A DNA stretch of 7,244 nucleotides from CAWULT01 sp963923455 (GCA_963923455.1 CAWULT010000181.1:1-7244); one strand, 5' to 3'. Positions 1 to 6,283 are shown, counted from the stretch's first letter. Numbers and translations: made by a program. Notes: generated by a model not told the origin, from the sequence alone.

Positions 1-55
1 GAACCCGCGACTTCGACCTTGGCAAGGTCGCACTCTACCACTGAGTTATTCCCGC
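1..55 (-). tRNA. tRNA-Gly (anticodon GCC), partial, 3' end outside window
   Basis: Read on the minus strand from position 55, the sequence begins GCGGGAATAAC and contains a normal D arm (CTCAGTGGTAGAG). The anticodon stem CGACC/GGTCG encloses the loop TTGCCAA, with GCC at 23-21. The 5' side of the T stem (GCGGG) and the beginning of the T loop (TTC) follow, and the window then ends. About 20 bases are missing: the rest of the T arm, the 3' acceptor strand and any CCA. The GCC anticodon reads the glycine codons GGC and GGT, which suits a GC-rich genome. The identity is assigned from the anticodon and the glycine-type acceptor start GCGGGAA. Confidence 0.93.
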
Positions 56-70
56 CCTCGACGAAACGCT

Positions 71-100
71 AGCGTAGCACGGTGCTTCCCGGCTGATCAA
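71..100 (-). promoter_or_regulatory. candidate sigma70-type promoter for tRNA-Gly
   Basis: On the minus strand, a -35-like TTGATC (100-95) is followed by an 18-base spacer and a -10-like TACGCT (76-71). This places a transcription start about 8 to 10 bases before the tRNA 5' end at 55, as expected for a tRNA gene. The -35 matches TTGACA at 4 of 6 positions and the -10 matches TATAAT at 3 of 6. The -10 lies within a perfect 10-base palindrome, ACGCTAGCGT (66-75), and the spacer holds a short dyad, AGCAC-G-GTGCT (76-86). The match is modest and the call rests partly on position. Confidence 0.4.
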
Positions 101-157
101 GACTCCGGCCCGGCCACCGCCAAAAGTTCTGGTCACTGCCCCTTGTCGCCTCGCCCA

Positions 158-1156
158 TCACGCGAAGTCGCGCAGGACCTGGGCGGCCTCCTCGGGCGAG
201 GTGGGATTCAGGTAGAAGCCCGTCGCCGACTCGAACCCGGCCAGCTTGCTCAGCTTCGGGATGATCTCGATGTGCCAGTGATAGGCGTCGCCGGGCTCCG
301 AGAACGGCGCGCTGTGGATGAGCAGGCTGTACGGCGGCGTCTCGAGCGCGCGGTTCATCCGGCGCAGCACGTCGCCCAGCAGGCGCGCCAGCGAGCCGTA
401 CTCGTGCCGCGGCGCGTCCTCGTAGCGGGCCTGATGGCGCTTCGGGAGGATCCACGTCTCGAAGGGGAACCGCGGCGCGTACGGCGACAGTGCGACCATG
501 TCCGCGTTCTCGGCCACCACGCGCCGGCCGTCCTCCGCCTCCTGGCGGACGACGTCGCAGAAGACGCACCGCTCCTTCAACCGGCAGTGCGTGTTGGCGC
601 CCTCGATCTCGTCCAGCACGACGCGCGGCACGACCGGCAGCGCGATGAGCTGCGAATACGAATGCGACAGCGTGGCGCCGGCGGCGGCGCCGTAGTTCTT
701 GAAGATGATGATGTAGCGGAAGCGGGAATCGCGCTTCAGGTCGTGCACGCGCTCGCGGAATGCCCACAGCACGCGCTCCACGGCCGCTTCGTCCATCGTG
801 GCCAGCGTGTCCTCGTGCCGCGGCGACTCGATGATCACCTCGTGCGCGCCGATGCCGTTCATCTTGTCGAACATGCCCTCGCCGCGGCGGTCGAGGCTGC
901 CTTCCACCCGGAGCGCCGGGAACTGGTTCGGCACGACGCGGACGTCCCAGCCGGGCGTGTTGGCGTGGCTGCCGTTGCGGCTCGCGTAGATCTCGGGCGG
1001 CGTCATGTGCTCGTGGCCGGCGCAGAACGGGCACGAGGGATCGGGCACGACGTGCACCGGCTCGCGCCGGAAGTCGCTCTGCCGCTTGTGGCGCTCGGTC
1101 GACACGATGACCCAGCGGCCGGTGACGGGATCTTTGCGGAACTCGGAAACGGTCAC
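158..1156 (-). CDS. galT: GalT-family nucleotidylyltransferase (galactose-1-phosphate uridylyltransferase-like), catalytic His replaced by Tyr
   Basis: This 332-aa protein belongs to the GalT branch of the HIT superfamily. GalT normally moves UMP between UDP-glucose and galactose-1-phosphate in the Leloir pathway. The N-terminus is typical (FRKDPVTGRWVIVSTER). The expected first metal-site ligands are visible: Cys42 and Cys45 (CPFC), His114 (SPRHEDTL) and His165. A second cysteine cluster lies at 191, 197 and 200, and the second domain has YHWHIEIIP at 292-300. The active-site motif, usually H-x-H-x-Q, reads H165-S-Y167-S-Q169, so the histidine that becomes uridylylated in characterised GalTs is a tyrosine (codon TAT at 658-656). 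Uridylyltransferase activity is therefore doubtful, and another activity is possible. The start is a GTG at 1156, with GAGG nine bases upstream; no ATG lies near the conserved N-terminus. It is the last gene of the putative operon, 35 bases after yraN, and no other Leloir gene is visible. Family membership is firm; the reaction is not. Confidence 0.9.
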   Translation of the reverse strand: MTVSEFRKDPVTGRWVIVSTERHKRQSDFRREPVHVVPDPSCPFCAGHEHMTPPEIYASRNGSHANTPGWDVRVVPNQFPALRVEGSLDRRGEGMFDKMNGIGAHEVIIESPRHEDTLATMDEAAVERVLWAFRERVHDLKRDSRFRYIIIFKNYGAAAGATLSHSYSQLIALPVVPRVVLDEIEGANTHCRLKERCVFCDVVRQEAEDGRRVVAENADMVALSPYAPRFPFETWILPKRHQARYEDAPRHEYGSLARLLGDVLRRMNRALETPPYSLLIHSAPFSEPGDAYHWHIEIIPKLSKLAGFESATGFYLNPTSPEEAAQVLRDFA

Positions 1157-1191
1157 GATAGCGAACCTCGGCTGAACTCCTGGGGCCCTGC

Positions 1192-1563
1192 TCAGGTATC
1201 GGCCTCGAACGCATGGCGATACACCGCCACGCGCGGGCGCTCCCCAGCGAAGTCCACGGCCACCACGTCGAACCGGCACGGCCGCCCGTACAGGCGGTGC
1301 CGAACGACGAAATCCTGCGCCATACGCGCCACGCGGCGCTGCTTCCACGGCGTGACGGCGTCGGCGCCGGCCCCGAAGCCGTCACCCCGCCGGGCCTTCA
1401 CCTCGACGAAGACGACCACGTCACCCTCGCGCGCGACGATGTCGATCTCGCCAACCCGCGTGCGGTAGCGCCGTTCGAGAATCTCGTACCCGAGCCGCCG
1501 CAGCTCGGCGCAGGCCAAGTCCTCGCCGTGTTTCCCGAGGGCGTTGCGGTCGCGTCCCGCCAT
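1192..1563 (-). CDS. yraN: YraN/UPF0102 family nuclease-fold protein
   Basis: This 123-aa protein has the usual length of the UPF0102 (YraN) family, a small restriction-endonuclease-like fold related to Holliday-junction resolvases. Its cellular role is not well defined. The family pattern is clear: GKHGEDLACAELRRLGYEIL at 10-29, GEIDIVAR at 38-45, then VVVFVEVKARR at 49-59. Glu14, Asp41, Glu54 and Lys56 form the expected metal-dependent nuclease E/D-ExK arrangement. The C-terminal RFDVVAVD (97-104) is also typical. The ATG at 1563 was chosen because GKHGE then starts at residue 10; a GTG at 1581 would add six residues. The upstream bases are purine-rich but have no strong ribosome binding site. 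It lies 39 bases after cysS and 35 before galT, in the same direction. Confidence 0.92.
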   Translation of the reverse strand: MAGRDRNALGKHGEDLACAELRRLGYEILERRYRTRVGEIDIVAREGDVVVFVEVKARRGDGFGAGADAVTPWKQRRVARMAQDFVVRHRLYGRPCRFDVVAVDFAGERPRVAVYRHAFEADT

Positions 1564-1602
1564 GCCCTGCCCCGCCTGCACGCCCGGGGCCAGCCCGCCG
1601 GG

Positions 1603-3018
1603 CTACTTCCGCTTCCAGCGCGTGCCCGCCGGCCCGTCCTCGAGCAGGATGCCGCGCTCGGCCAGCTCCACCCGGACCCGATCCGCAGCGGCGAAGTCGC
1701 GCCGCTGGCGCGCGGCCTTCCGCTCCTCGATCAGGCGCTCGATCTCCTCGACGGGCACGGGCGGCTGCTCGTCCTCCGCACGGCGCAGGGCCACCACGCC
1801 CAGCACCTTGTCGAACTCCTCGACGGCCCGCCGCACGAGCGCTGCGTCGTCGGTGCCGACTTGCCTGGCGTCGATGGCGGCGTTGACGTCGCGCACCAGG
1901 TCGAAGATCGCCGCAAGGCCCGCCGCCGTGTTGAGGTCGGCCTCGATGCCCGCGGTGAACGCCTCACGGGCTCTCGCCACCAGGTCGGCGATCGCCGGGT
2001 GGCTGCCCGGCGCGGTCACGCCGTCGAGGCGGGCCAGGAAGTCCACGATGCGGCGCAGCGACTCCTCGGCCTGCTCCATGCCGGCCCACGTGAAGTTCAG
2101 CTGCTTCCGGTAGTGCGAGGACAGGAGCAGGTAGCGCAGCGACGAGGGCCGGTGCCCCTTGGCGACGATGTCCGGCACCGTGTAGACGTTGCCGAGGGAC
2201 TTGGACATCTTCTCGCCCTCGACGAACAGGTGCTCCACGTGCACCCAGACGCGCGCGAACGTCTCCTTCGTGGCGCCCTCGGCCTGGGCGATCTCGTTCT
2301 CGTGGTGCGGGAAGATCAGGTCGATGCCGCCGGCGTGGATGTCGATCGGCCCCGGCCCGAGCAGCCGCAGCGCCATCGCCGAGCACTCGATGTGCCAGCC
2401 TGGACGCCCCGGTCCGGTGCCCGGATCCCACGTGGGCTCGCCGGGCCTGGTGGCCTTCCACAGCACGAAGTCGCGGGCGTCGTCCTTCGAGTACTCGTCC
2501 ACGTCCACGCTGACGCCGCTCTGCATGCCGGCGGTGTCCAGGTGGGCCAGCGCGCCGTAGCCCGGCAGCGACGCGATGCGGAAGTAGATCGAGCCGTCGC
2601 GGCGGTAGGTGTGGCCGTTGCGCTCGAGGGCCAGCACCATGTCGCCCATCGCCTGCAGGTTGGCCTCGTCGGTGGCGCGCGGCGTCTCCTCGGGCGTGAC
2701 GATGCCGAGCTGCGCCGAGTCGGCGCGGAACGCCTGGATCCACTCCTCGGTGTACTCGCGCAGCGGCACACCCGCCTTCTGCGAGCCGGCGATCGTCTTG
2801 TCGTCGACGTCGGTGTAGTTGACGACCTCGCGGACGGCGTGGCCGCCGACGTGCTCGAGCGCGCGGCGGAGCACGTCGAGGCAGACGAAGGTCCGGAAGT
2901 TGCCGATGTGCCCGCGGGCGTAGACGGTGAGGCCGCAGGCGTACATGCGGACGGTGTTGTCGCGCAGCGGCGCGAACGGCGCCTCCTCGCGTGTCAGGGT
3001 GTTGTACAGACGCAGCAT
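1603..3018 (-). CDS. cysS: cysteinyl-tRNA synthetase
   Basis: This 471-aa class I aminoacyl-tRNA synthetase attaches cysteine to tRNA-Cys using ATP in the cytosol. The length fits the family (about 460). The HIGH motif appears as HIGN at 37-40 after CGLTVYARG, and the KMSKS loop is exact at 270-274. The catalytic zinc ligands are Cys28, Cys212 (WHIECSAM), His238 and Glu242 (FPHHENEIAQAE). The anticodon-binding DALR-type helical region (about 340-410) and a short C-terminal RDFAAADRVR segment complete it. The start is the ATG at 3018, because MLRLYNTLTREE is the classic N-terminus; G-rich sequence (GGGGG) lies about 10 bases upstream. It sits 20 bases after the small unknown gene and 39 before yraN. 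No key residue is missing. Confidence 0.98.
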   Translation of the reverse strand: MLRLYNTLTREEAPFAPLRDNTVRMYACGLTVYARGHIGNFRTFVCLDVLRRALEHVGGHAVREVVNYTDVDDKTIAGSQKAGVPLREYTEEWIQAFRADSAQLGIVTPEETPRATDEANLQAMGDMVLALERNGHTYRRDGSIYFRIASLPGYGALAHLDTAGMQSGVSVDVDEYSKDDARDFVLWKATRPGEPTWDPGTGPGRPGWHIECSAMALRLLGPGPIDIHAGGIDLIFPHHENEIAQAEGATKETFARVWVHVEHLFVEGEKMSKSLGNVYTVPDIVAKGHRPSSLRYLLLSSHYRKQLNFTWAGMEQAEESLRRIVDFLARLDGVTAPGSHPAIADLVARAREAFTAGIEADLNTAAGLAAIFDLVRDVNAAIDARQVGTDDAALVRRAVEEFDKVLGVVALRRAEDEQPPVPVEEIERLIEERKAARQRRDFAAADRVRVELAERGILLEDGPAGTRWKRK

Positions 3019-3038
3019 GGTGAATGGACCCCCGGTGC

Positions 3039-3305
3039 CTACACCGGCAACACGACGGGGTGATTGTCCACGACGACCTCGACGGGGCCGTCCTGATGGC
3101 GCACCGTCACGGCGATGCGCTCGCCGGGCCCGCGCCGGGCCAGGCACTCACGGACCGCCCGCTCGACCTCGCGCCCGAAGGCATCGGAGCGACTCGGCTC
3201 GCAGCCGCAGGTCGCGGCCGCCAGCACCGCCAGTTGCCGCAGCGCGTCGACCAGCCGCGGGTCGCACGGCAGTGACAGGTTCAAGTCGATGCGATCGCCG
3301 CCCAT
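3039..3305 (-). CDS. small protein of unknown function, resembles degenerate half of an RsbW-type ATPase domain
   Basis: I do not recognise this 88-aa protein with certainty. The gene is convincing because it fills the space between ribF and cysS exactly (8 and 20 bases away). The sequence GGGGAGG (3314-3308) lies just before its ATG and overlaps the ribF stop, which suggests translational coupling. The N-terminus (IDLNLSLPCDPRLVDALRQLAV) starts with a strand and a helix, followed by GREVERAVRECL (44-55). The part PGERIAVTVRHQDGPVEVVVDN (59-80) has alternating hydrophobic residues typical of two adjacent strands. This order recalls the first half of GHKL ATPase anti-sigma factors (RsbW/SpoIIAB). 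However, the Asn of the N box and the DxGxG glycines are absent, so ATP binding is unlikely. That likeness is inference. Two cysteines form CGC at 33-35. It could equally be a lineage-specific small protein. Confidence 0.8.
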   Translation of the reverse strand: MGGDRIDLNLSLPCDPRLVDALRQLAVLAAATCGCEPSRSDAFGREVERAVRECLARRGPGERIAVTVRHQDGPVEVVVDNHPVVLPV

Positions 3306-3316
3306 GACCTCCCCTA
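3306..3316 (-). promoter_or_regulatory. ribosome binding site overlapping the ribF stop codon
   Basis: On the minus strand the ribF stop TAG (3316-3314) runs directly into GGGGAGG (3314-3308), followed by TC and the ATG at 3305. This is the clearest Shine-Dalgarno-like sequence in the operon, although its spacing of two bases to the ATG is short. The layout points to coupled translation of the small gene with ribF. Confidence 0.6.
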
Positions 3317-4249
3317 TACCGAGAGCCGGGCGAACAGGCGCTCGGCGCTGCGCTGGTCGGCCGCGATCTGGGCCCGCAGCGCGTCGACGTCGCCGAAGCG
3401 GCGCTCGTCGCGCAGCCGCTGGACGAACGACAGGCGGACCGTCCTGCCGTACAGGTCGCCCGCGTAGTCCAGCAGATGGGTTTCCACCGTGACGTTGGTC
3501 TCGTTGAACGTGGGCCGCATCCCGATGTTGGTGAGGCCCGGCCGGACGTCGCCGTCCACGGTCATCGTCGTCGCGTAGACGCCGAACGGCGGCAGCAGTT
3601 CGTTGGCCGTCTGCAGGTTCGCGGTCGGGAACCCGATTTCGCGGCCGCGCTGGCGCCCCTCCACGATCGTGCCGTCCAGGTAGTACGGGTGCCCGAGCAA
3701 AGCCGCGGCCTCGTCGACGCGGGCCTCGGAGACGAGGCGCCGCACCCGCGTGCTGCTGACGACGAAGTCCTTGTAGCGCACCGGGTCGATCTTATCGGCC
3801 CGGAAGCCGAAGCGCTGCCCCAGCGTCCGGAGCAGACTGAAGTTGCCGGCCCGGTCGTGGCCGAACAGGAAGTTGGCCCCCACCCACACCTCCGCCACGC
3901 GGAGCCAGTCGACGAGCACCGTCTTGACGAAGGTCTCCGGGCTCCAGGTCGAGAGCTCACGGGTGAACCGGACGACGGCCACCGATTCGAGGCCCGCACG
4001 GTAGAGGGCATCGAGGCGCTGCTCGGTGGTCATCAGCAGCGGCGGCGCCTTGTCCGGCCGCACGACCCGCGGCGGGTGGGGATCGAAGGTCATCGCCATC
4101 GCGGTGCCGCCGCGCTCCTCCGCGCCGCGCTTCACGCGCTCGACGATCTTGAGATGGCCGCGATGGAGGCCGTCGAAGTTGCCCAGGGCCAGCACCGGGC
4201 TGGCCAGCCACGGCGGGCGGGGATCGTCCGGGAAGTGAAGGGTCTGCAT
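3314..4249 (-). CDS. ribF: bifunctional riboflavin kinase / FAD synthetase
   Basis: This 311-aa two-domain enzyme phosphorylates riboflavin to FMN and then adenylates FMN to FAD. The N-terminal nucleotidyltransferase domain (about 18-170) has GNFDGLHRGH at 23-32, TFDPHPPRVV at 54-63, FGHDRAGN at 129-136 and SSTRVR at 165-170. The C-terminal riboflavin kinase domain (about 187-308) has GREIGFPTANL at 202-212, FGVYAT at 222-227, NIGMRPTF at 241-248 and VETHLLD at 255-261, with Glu256 as the likely catalytic base. Length is normal for the family. The start is the ATG at 4249, seven bases after the stop of the upstream hydrolase gene; GAGGGG in between can serve as ribosome binding site and implies translational coupling. 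All expected residues are present. Confidence 0.97.
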   Translation of the reverse strand: MQTLHFPDDPRPPWLASPVLALGNFDGLHRGHLKIVERVKRGAEERGGTAMAMTFDPHPPRVVRPDKAPPLLMTTEQRLDALYRAGLESVAVVRFTRELSTWSPETFVKTVLVDWLRVAEVWVGANFLFGHDRAGNFSLLRTLGQRFGFRADKIDPVRYKDFVVSSTRVRRLVSEARVDEAAALLGHPYYLDGTIVEGRQRGREIGFPTANLQTANELLPPFGVYATTMTVDGDVRPGLTNIGMRPTFNETNVTVETHLLDYAGDLYGRTVRLSFVQRLRDERRFGDVDALRAQIAADQRSAERLFARLSV

Positions 4250-4256
4250 CGGCCCC

Positions 4257-5048
4257 TCACTCCACGTCCACGGCGACGTCGAGCACGAGGTCATCATATG
4301 CCACTTCCACCCCGGCCGGCAGCCGGGCGGAGGTCGCCGCATGGCCCAGATCGTGGCAGATGTGCGTCAGGTACGCGCGCACCGGCGCGACGCGGGCCAC
4401 GACCGCGAGCGCCTCCGCCACCGTGAAGTGCGTGGGGTGCGGCCGGTCCCGCAGGGCGTCGATCACGAGGGTCGACACGCCGTCGAGCAGCGGCCACGCG
4501 GCGTCGTCCAGGCGGTTGCAGTCCGTCAGGTAGGCAAAGGTGCCGAAGCGGAAGCCGAGCACCGGCATCCGGCCGTGCCACAGCGGCACGGGCACGATGC
4601 GGACGCCGTTGACGGCGAACGGGCCCTCGATGTCGTGCGTGTCGAGCCTTGGCACGCCCCCGCCCAGCCGCGCCACGCCGTCGAACGCATAGGCGAACGT
4701 CTGCCGGATGTGCGACCACGCCTCCGGGCTCGCGTAGCAGGGCACGGGTCCGCGCTCGCCCACCGAGAAGCGGCGCGTCTCGTCCAGCCCGAGGACGTGA
4801 TCCGCGTGGTTGTGCGTGAAGAGAATCGCGTCGACGGTCGCGATGCCGTGGCGCAGGGCCTGCTGCCGCAGGTCGGGCGTCGTGTCGACGAGCAGCCGCG
4901 CCCGTCCGGGCACGTCCACCAGGATCGACGGACGCAGGCGCGCATCGCGCGGGTCGGTCGACCGGCAGACCGCGCACGTGCAGCCGATCATCGGCACGCC
5001 CGACGACGTGCCGGTGCCGAGGAACGTGACGCGCGCGGGGACCGTCAA
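4257..5048 (-). CDS. PhnP-like metallo-beta-lactamase-fold hydrolase
   Basis: This 263-aa protein (with a TTG start) is a binuclear-metal hydrolase of the PhnP/RNase Z-like branch (COG1235), whose studied members cut cyclic phosphates or phosphodiesters. The N-terminus VTFLGTGTSSGVP at 7-19 is followed by the Cys-rich CTCAVC (23-28), typical of PhnP-type structural zinc sites. The metal ligands are visible: THNHADH at 78-84 (His79, His81, Asp83, His84), His158, Asp176 (YLTDCN) and the C-terminal LTHICHDLGH (227-236). No ATG or GTG fits the conserved N-terminus, so TTG at 5048 is chosen; it lies seven bases after the DUF1844 stop, which again suggests coupling. No C-P lyase (phn) genes are in the window, so a phosphonate role is not supported and the substrate is unknown. 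Confidence 0.88.
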   Translation of the reverse strand: MTVPARVTFLGTGTSSGVPMIGCTCAVCRSTDPRDARLRPSILVDVPGRARLLVDTTPDLRQQALRHGIATVDAILFTHNHADHVLGLDETRRFSVGERGPVPCYASPEAWSHIRQTFAYAFDGVARLGGGVPRLDTHDIEGPFAVNGVRIVPVPLWHGRMPVLGFRFGTFAYLTDCNRLDDAAWPLLDGVSTLVIDALRDRPHPTHFTVAEALAVVARVAPVRAYLTHICHDLGHAATSARLPAGVEVAYDDLVLDVAVDVE

Positions 5049-5055
5049 GGCTGGG

Positions 5056-5376
5056 TCAGGGCCGGATGATGCGCGATTCCGCCGCCGCGCCGCCCTGGCC
5101 GGCCTCGACGTGGCGCAGGCGCAGCTCGTACAGCAGCTGCTCGAGCATCTGCCGCTCCTGCGCCGACAGGTTGCCACGCGTCTTCTCTTCGAGCAGCGCC
5201 AGGATGTCGATCATCTGCCGGGCGGCCGTCAGGTTCGCCGTGACGGTGCCGGTGGCCGGGTCGGGCAGGTCGCCGAAATGGATGGCCGCCGTGTGAGCCA
5301 GGGACAGGATGAAGCCGGCGAAGGTGACCTGCGAGGCCCCCGTGTGGGTATGCGCGTCGGGTGGCTGGTCGCTCAT
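5056..5376 (-). CDS. DUF1844 domain protein, function unknown
   Basis: This 106-aa protein has the DUF1844 pattern: VTFAGFILSLAHTAAIHFG at 17-35, then TANLTAARQMIDILALLEEKT (46-66), NLSAQERQMLEQLLYELR (69-86) and a variable tail. It looks all-helical and soluble, with a polar His-rich N-terminus (DAHTHT). The family is small, found in several high-GC deep-branching phyla, and has no established function that I know of. The ATG at 5376 places the conserved core at its usual distance from the N-terminus. It is the first gene of the putative seven-gene operon and faces mazG across 58 bases. Its stop is seven bases before the next gene. Confidence 0.9.
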   Translation of the reverse strand: MSDQPPDAHTHTGASQVTFAGFILSLAHTAAIHFGDLPDPATGTVTANLTAARQMIDILALLEEKTRGNLSAQERQMLEQLLYELRLRHVEAGQGGAAAESRIIRP

Positions 5377-5434
5377 CGGATCTCGCGTCTGGTCGGCACG
5401 GTCCGTCGCGGCCGGGCCAGACCTGGATGGTAGC
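5377..5434. promoter_or_regulatory. divergent intergenic region with imperfect dyad (5391-5423)
   Basis: These 58 bases separate the DUF1844 start (minus) from the mazG start (plus), so both promoters should lie here or inside the flanking coding ends. An imperfect inverted repeat spans 5391-5423. Its arms, GGTCGGCACGG and CCGGGCCAGACC, pair with one bulge and one mismatch around a loop of about 10 bases. A weak minus-strand -10-like TACCAT lies at 5432-5427, without a convincing -35. GGATGG (5425-5430) may be the ribosome binding site of mazG. An operator role for the dyad is speculative; GC-rich DNA forms such dyads easily. Confidence 0.35.
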
Positions 5435-6283
5435 ATGGCCTCCGTGACGGAATCGGTCGGCCGGAAGTTCGAACGCCTCGTGGACATCATGCGGACCCTG
5501 CGCGCACCGGACGGCTGCCCGTGGGACCGCAAGCAGACGCACGCCTCGCTGCGGCCCTTCGTCCTGGAAGAGACCTACGAGGTCCTCGAGGCGATCGAGT
5601 CGGGCACGCCCGAGGACCTGCGCGAGGAGCTGGGCGACTTCCTGTTCGAGGCCGTCTTCCTGGCGCAGATCAGCGAGGAGGCCGGCGACTTCACGATCGG
5701 CGATGCCCTCCAGGGGATCGCCGACAAGCTGGTGCGCCGGCACCCGCACGTCTTCGAGCGCGAGTCGCTCGACCCGACGTTGACGAGCGAGCAGGTCGTC
5801 GAGAAGTGGGAGGCGCTCAAGGCGCGCGAGCGCGCCCTGGCCGGCAGGGCGGCCCCGGCGCCGAAGGCGAAGACGACGCTCAGCGGCGTGCCGAAGACGC
5901 TGCCCGCGCTGCTCCGGGCCTTCGAGATCAGCGGCCGGGCGGCGGCCGTCGGCTTCGACTGGGCCAGCGCCTCGGACGTGCTCGACAAGATCGAGGAGGA
6001 GGTCGCCGAGGTGCGCCGCGAGGTCGAGTCGGGCGCCACGGGCGACCTGTCTCGGGCCGAGGAGGAGATGGGCGACCTGCTGTTTGCGATCGCCAACTGC
6101 TCCCGCAAGCTCGGCATCGAACCCGAGGCCGCGCTGCGCCGGGCCACCGAGAAGTTCACCGCCCGCTTCGATGCCGTCGAGGCCGCGCTCGCCGAACGCG
6201 GCCTGACACCCGCCGACGCCACCCTCGACGACATGAACGCCGAATGGGAGCGGGTGAAGCGCGCCGGTCAGCCGCCCGCGTAG
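5435..6283 (+). CDS. mazG: MazG nucleoside triphosphate pyrophosphohydrolase
   Basis: This 282-aa protein has two MazG (all-alpha NTP pyrophosphohydrolase) domains, as in E. coli MazG. Such enzymes hydrolyse NTPs and dNTPs to monophosphates plus pyrophosphate and are thought to clean the nucleotide pool. The first domain contains CPWDRKQTHASL (28-39), LEETYEVLEAIE (44-55) and REELGDFLFE (63-72), followed by RRHPHVF (101-107). The second contains KIEEEVAEVRRE (185-196) and EEEMGDLLFAIAN (209-221). The acidic EExxE and ExxD metal-binding residues are present in both. The ATG at 5435 puts the conserved core about 11 residues in; a GTG at 5444 is the alternative. An Ala/Pro/Lys-rich linker (about 136-147) separates the domains and makes it somewhat longer than the E. 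coli enzyme (about 263 aa). No mazEF toxin-antitoxin genes are nearby. Confidence 0.97.
   Translation: MASVTESVGRKFERLVDIMRTLRAPDGCPWDRKQTHASLRPFVLEETYEVLEAIESGTPEDLREELGDFLFEAVFLAQISEEAGDFTIGDALQGIADKLVRRHPHVFERESLDPTLTSEQVVEKWEALKARERALAGRAAPAPKAKTTLSGVPKTLPALLRAFEISGRAAAVGFDWASASDVLDKIEEEVAEVRREVESGATGDLSRAEEEMGDLLFAIANCSRKLGIEPEAALRRATEKFTARFDAVEAALAERGLTPADATLDDMNAEWERVKRAGQPPA

Larger units (their letters stand above)
158..5376 (-). other. putative seven-gene operon (DUF1844 - MBL hydrolase - ribF - small gene - cysS - yraN - galT)
   Basis: All seven genes lie on the minus strand with gaps of 7, 7, 8, 20, 39 and 35 bases, in that order. No terminator-like hairpin with a T run is visible between them. 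The close spacing, and stop codons adjoining ribosome binding sites, suggest one transcript starting in the 5377-5434 region or just upstream. No clear Rho-independent terminator is visible after galT in 56-157. Co-transcription is inferred from spacing only. Confidence 0.65.

Noticed and set aside
101..157. Possible terminator after galT (GC-rich repeats such as GGCCCGGCC)
   Set aside because: No stable hairpin followed by a T run on the minus strand could be found.
69..1468. Open frames overlapping galT (minus 1385-69 and plus 143-1468)
   Set aside because: Low-complexity Arg/Ala/Pro-rich or His/Arg-rich translations without domains; the galT frame explains the region.
1213..3063. Long plus-strand open frame (616 codons) opposite yraN and cysS
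   Set aside because: It is the antisense shadow of two confidently identified genes in GC-rich DNA; its translation is rich in Arg, Ala, His, Val and Asp with no recognisable motif.
3476..5069. Plus-strand open frames opposite ribF (3476-4426) and the MBL hydrolase (4341-5069)
   Set aside because: They lie antisense to genes with complete conserved motifs and are expected in DNA of this composition.
5049..5177. Upstream extension of the PhnP-like gene to an in-frame start at 5177
   Set aside because: It would add 43 residues, Arg/Ser/Cys-rich and unlike the family, lying almost wholly inside DUF1844; the conserved N-terminus begins just after the TTG.
5309..5434. Upstream extension of mazG to an ATG at 5309
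   Set aside because: The extra residues overlap the DUF1844 coding region on the other strand and do not resemble MazG; the ATG at 5435 fits the family length.
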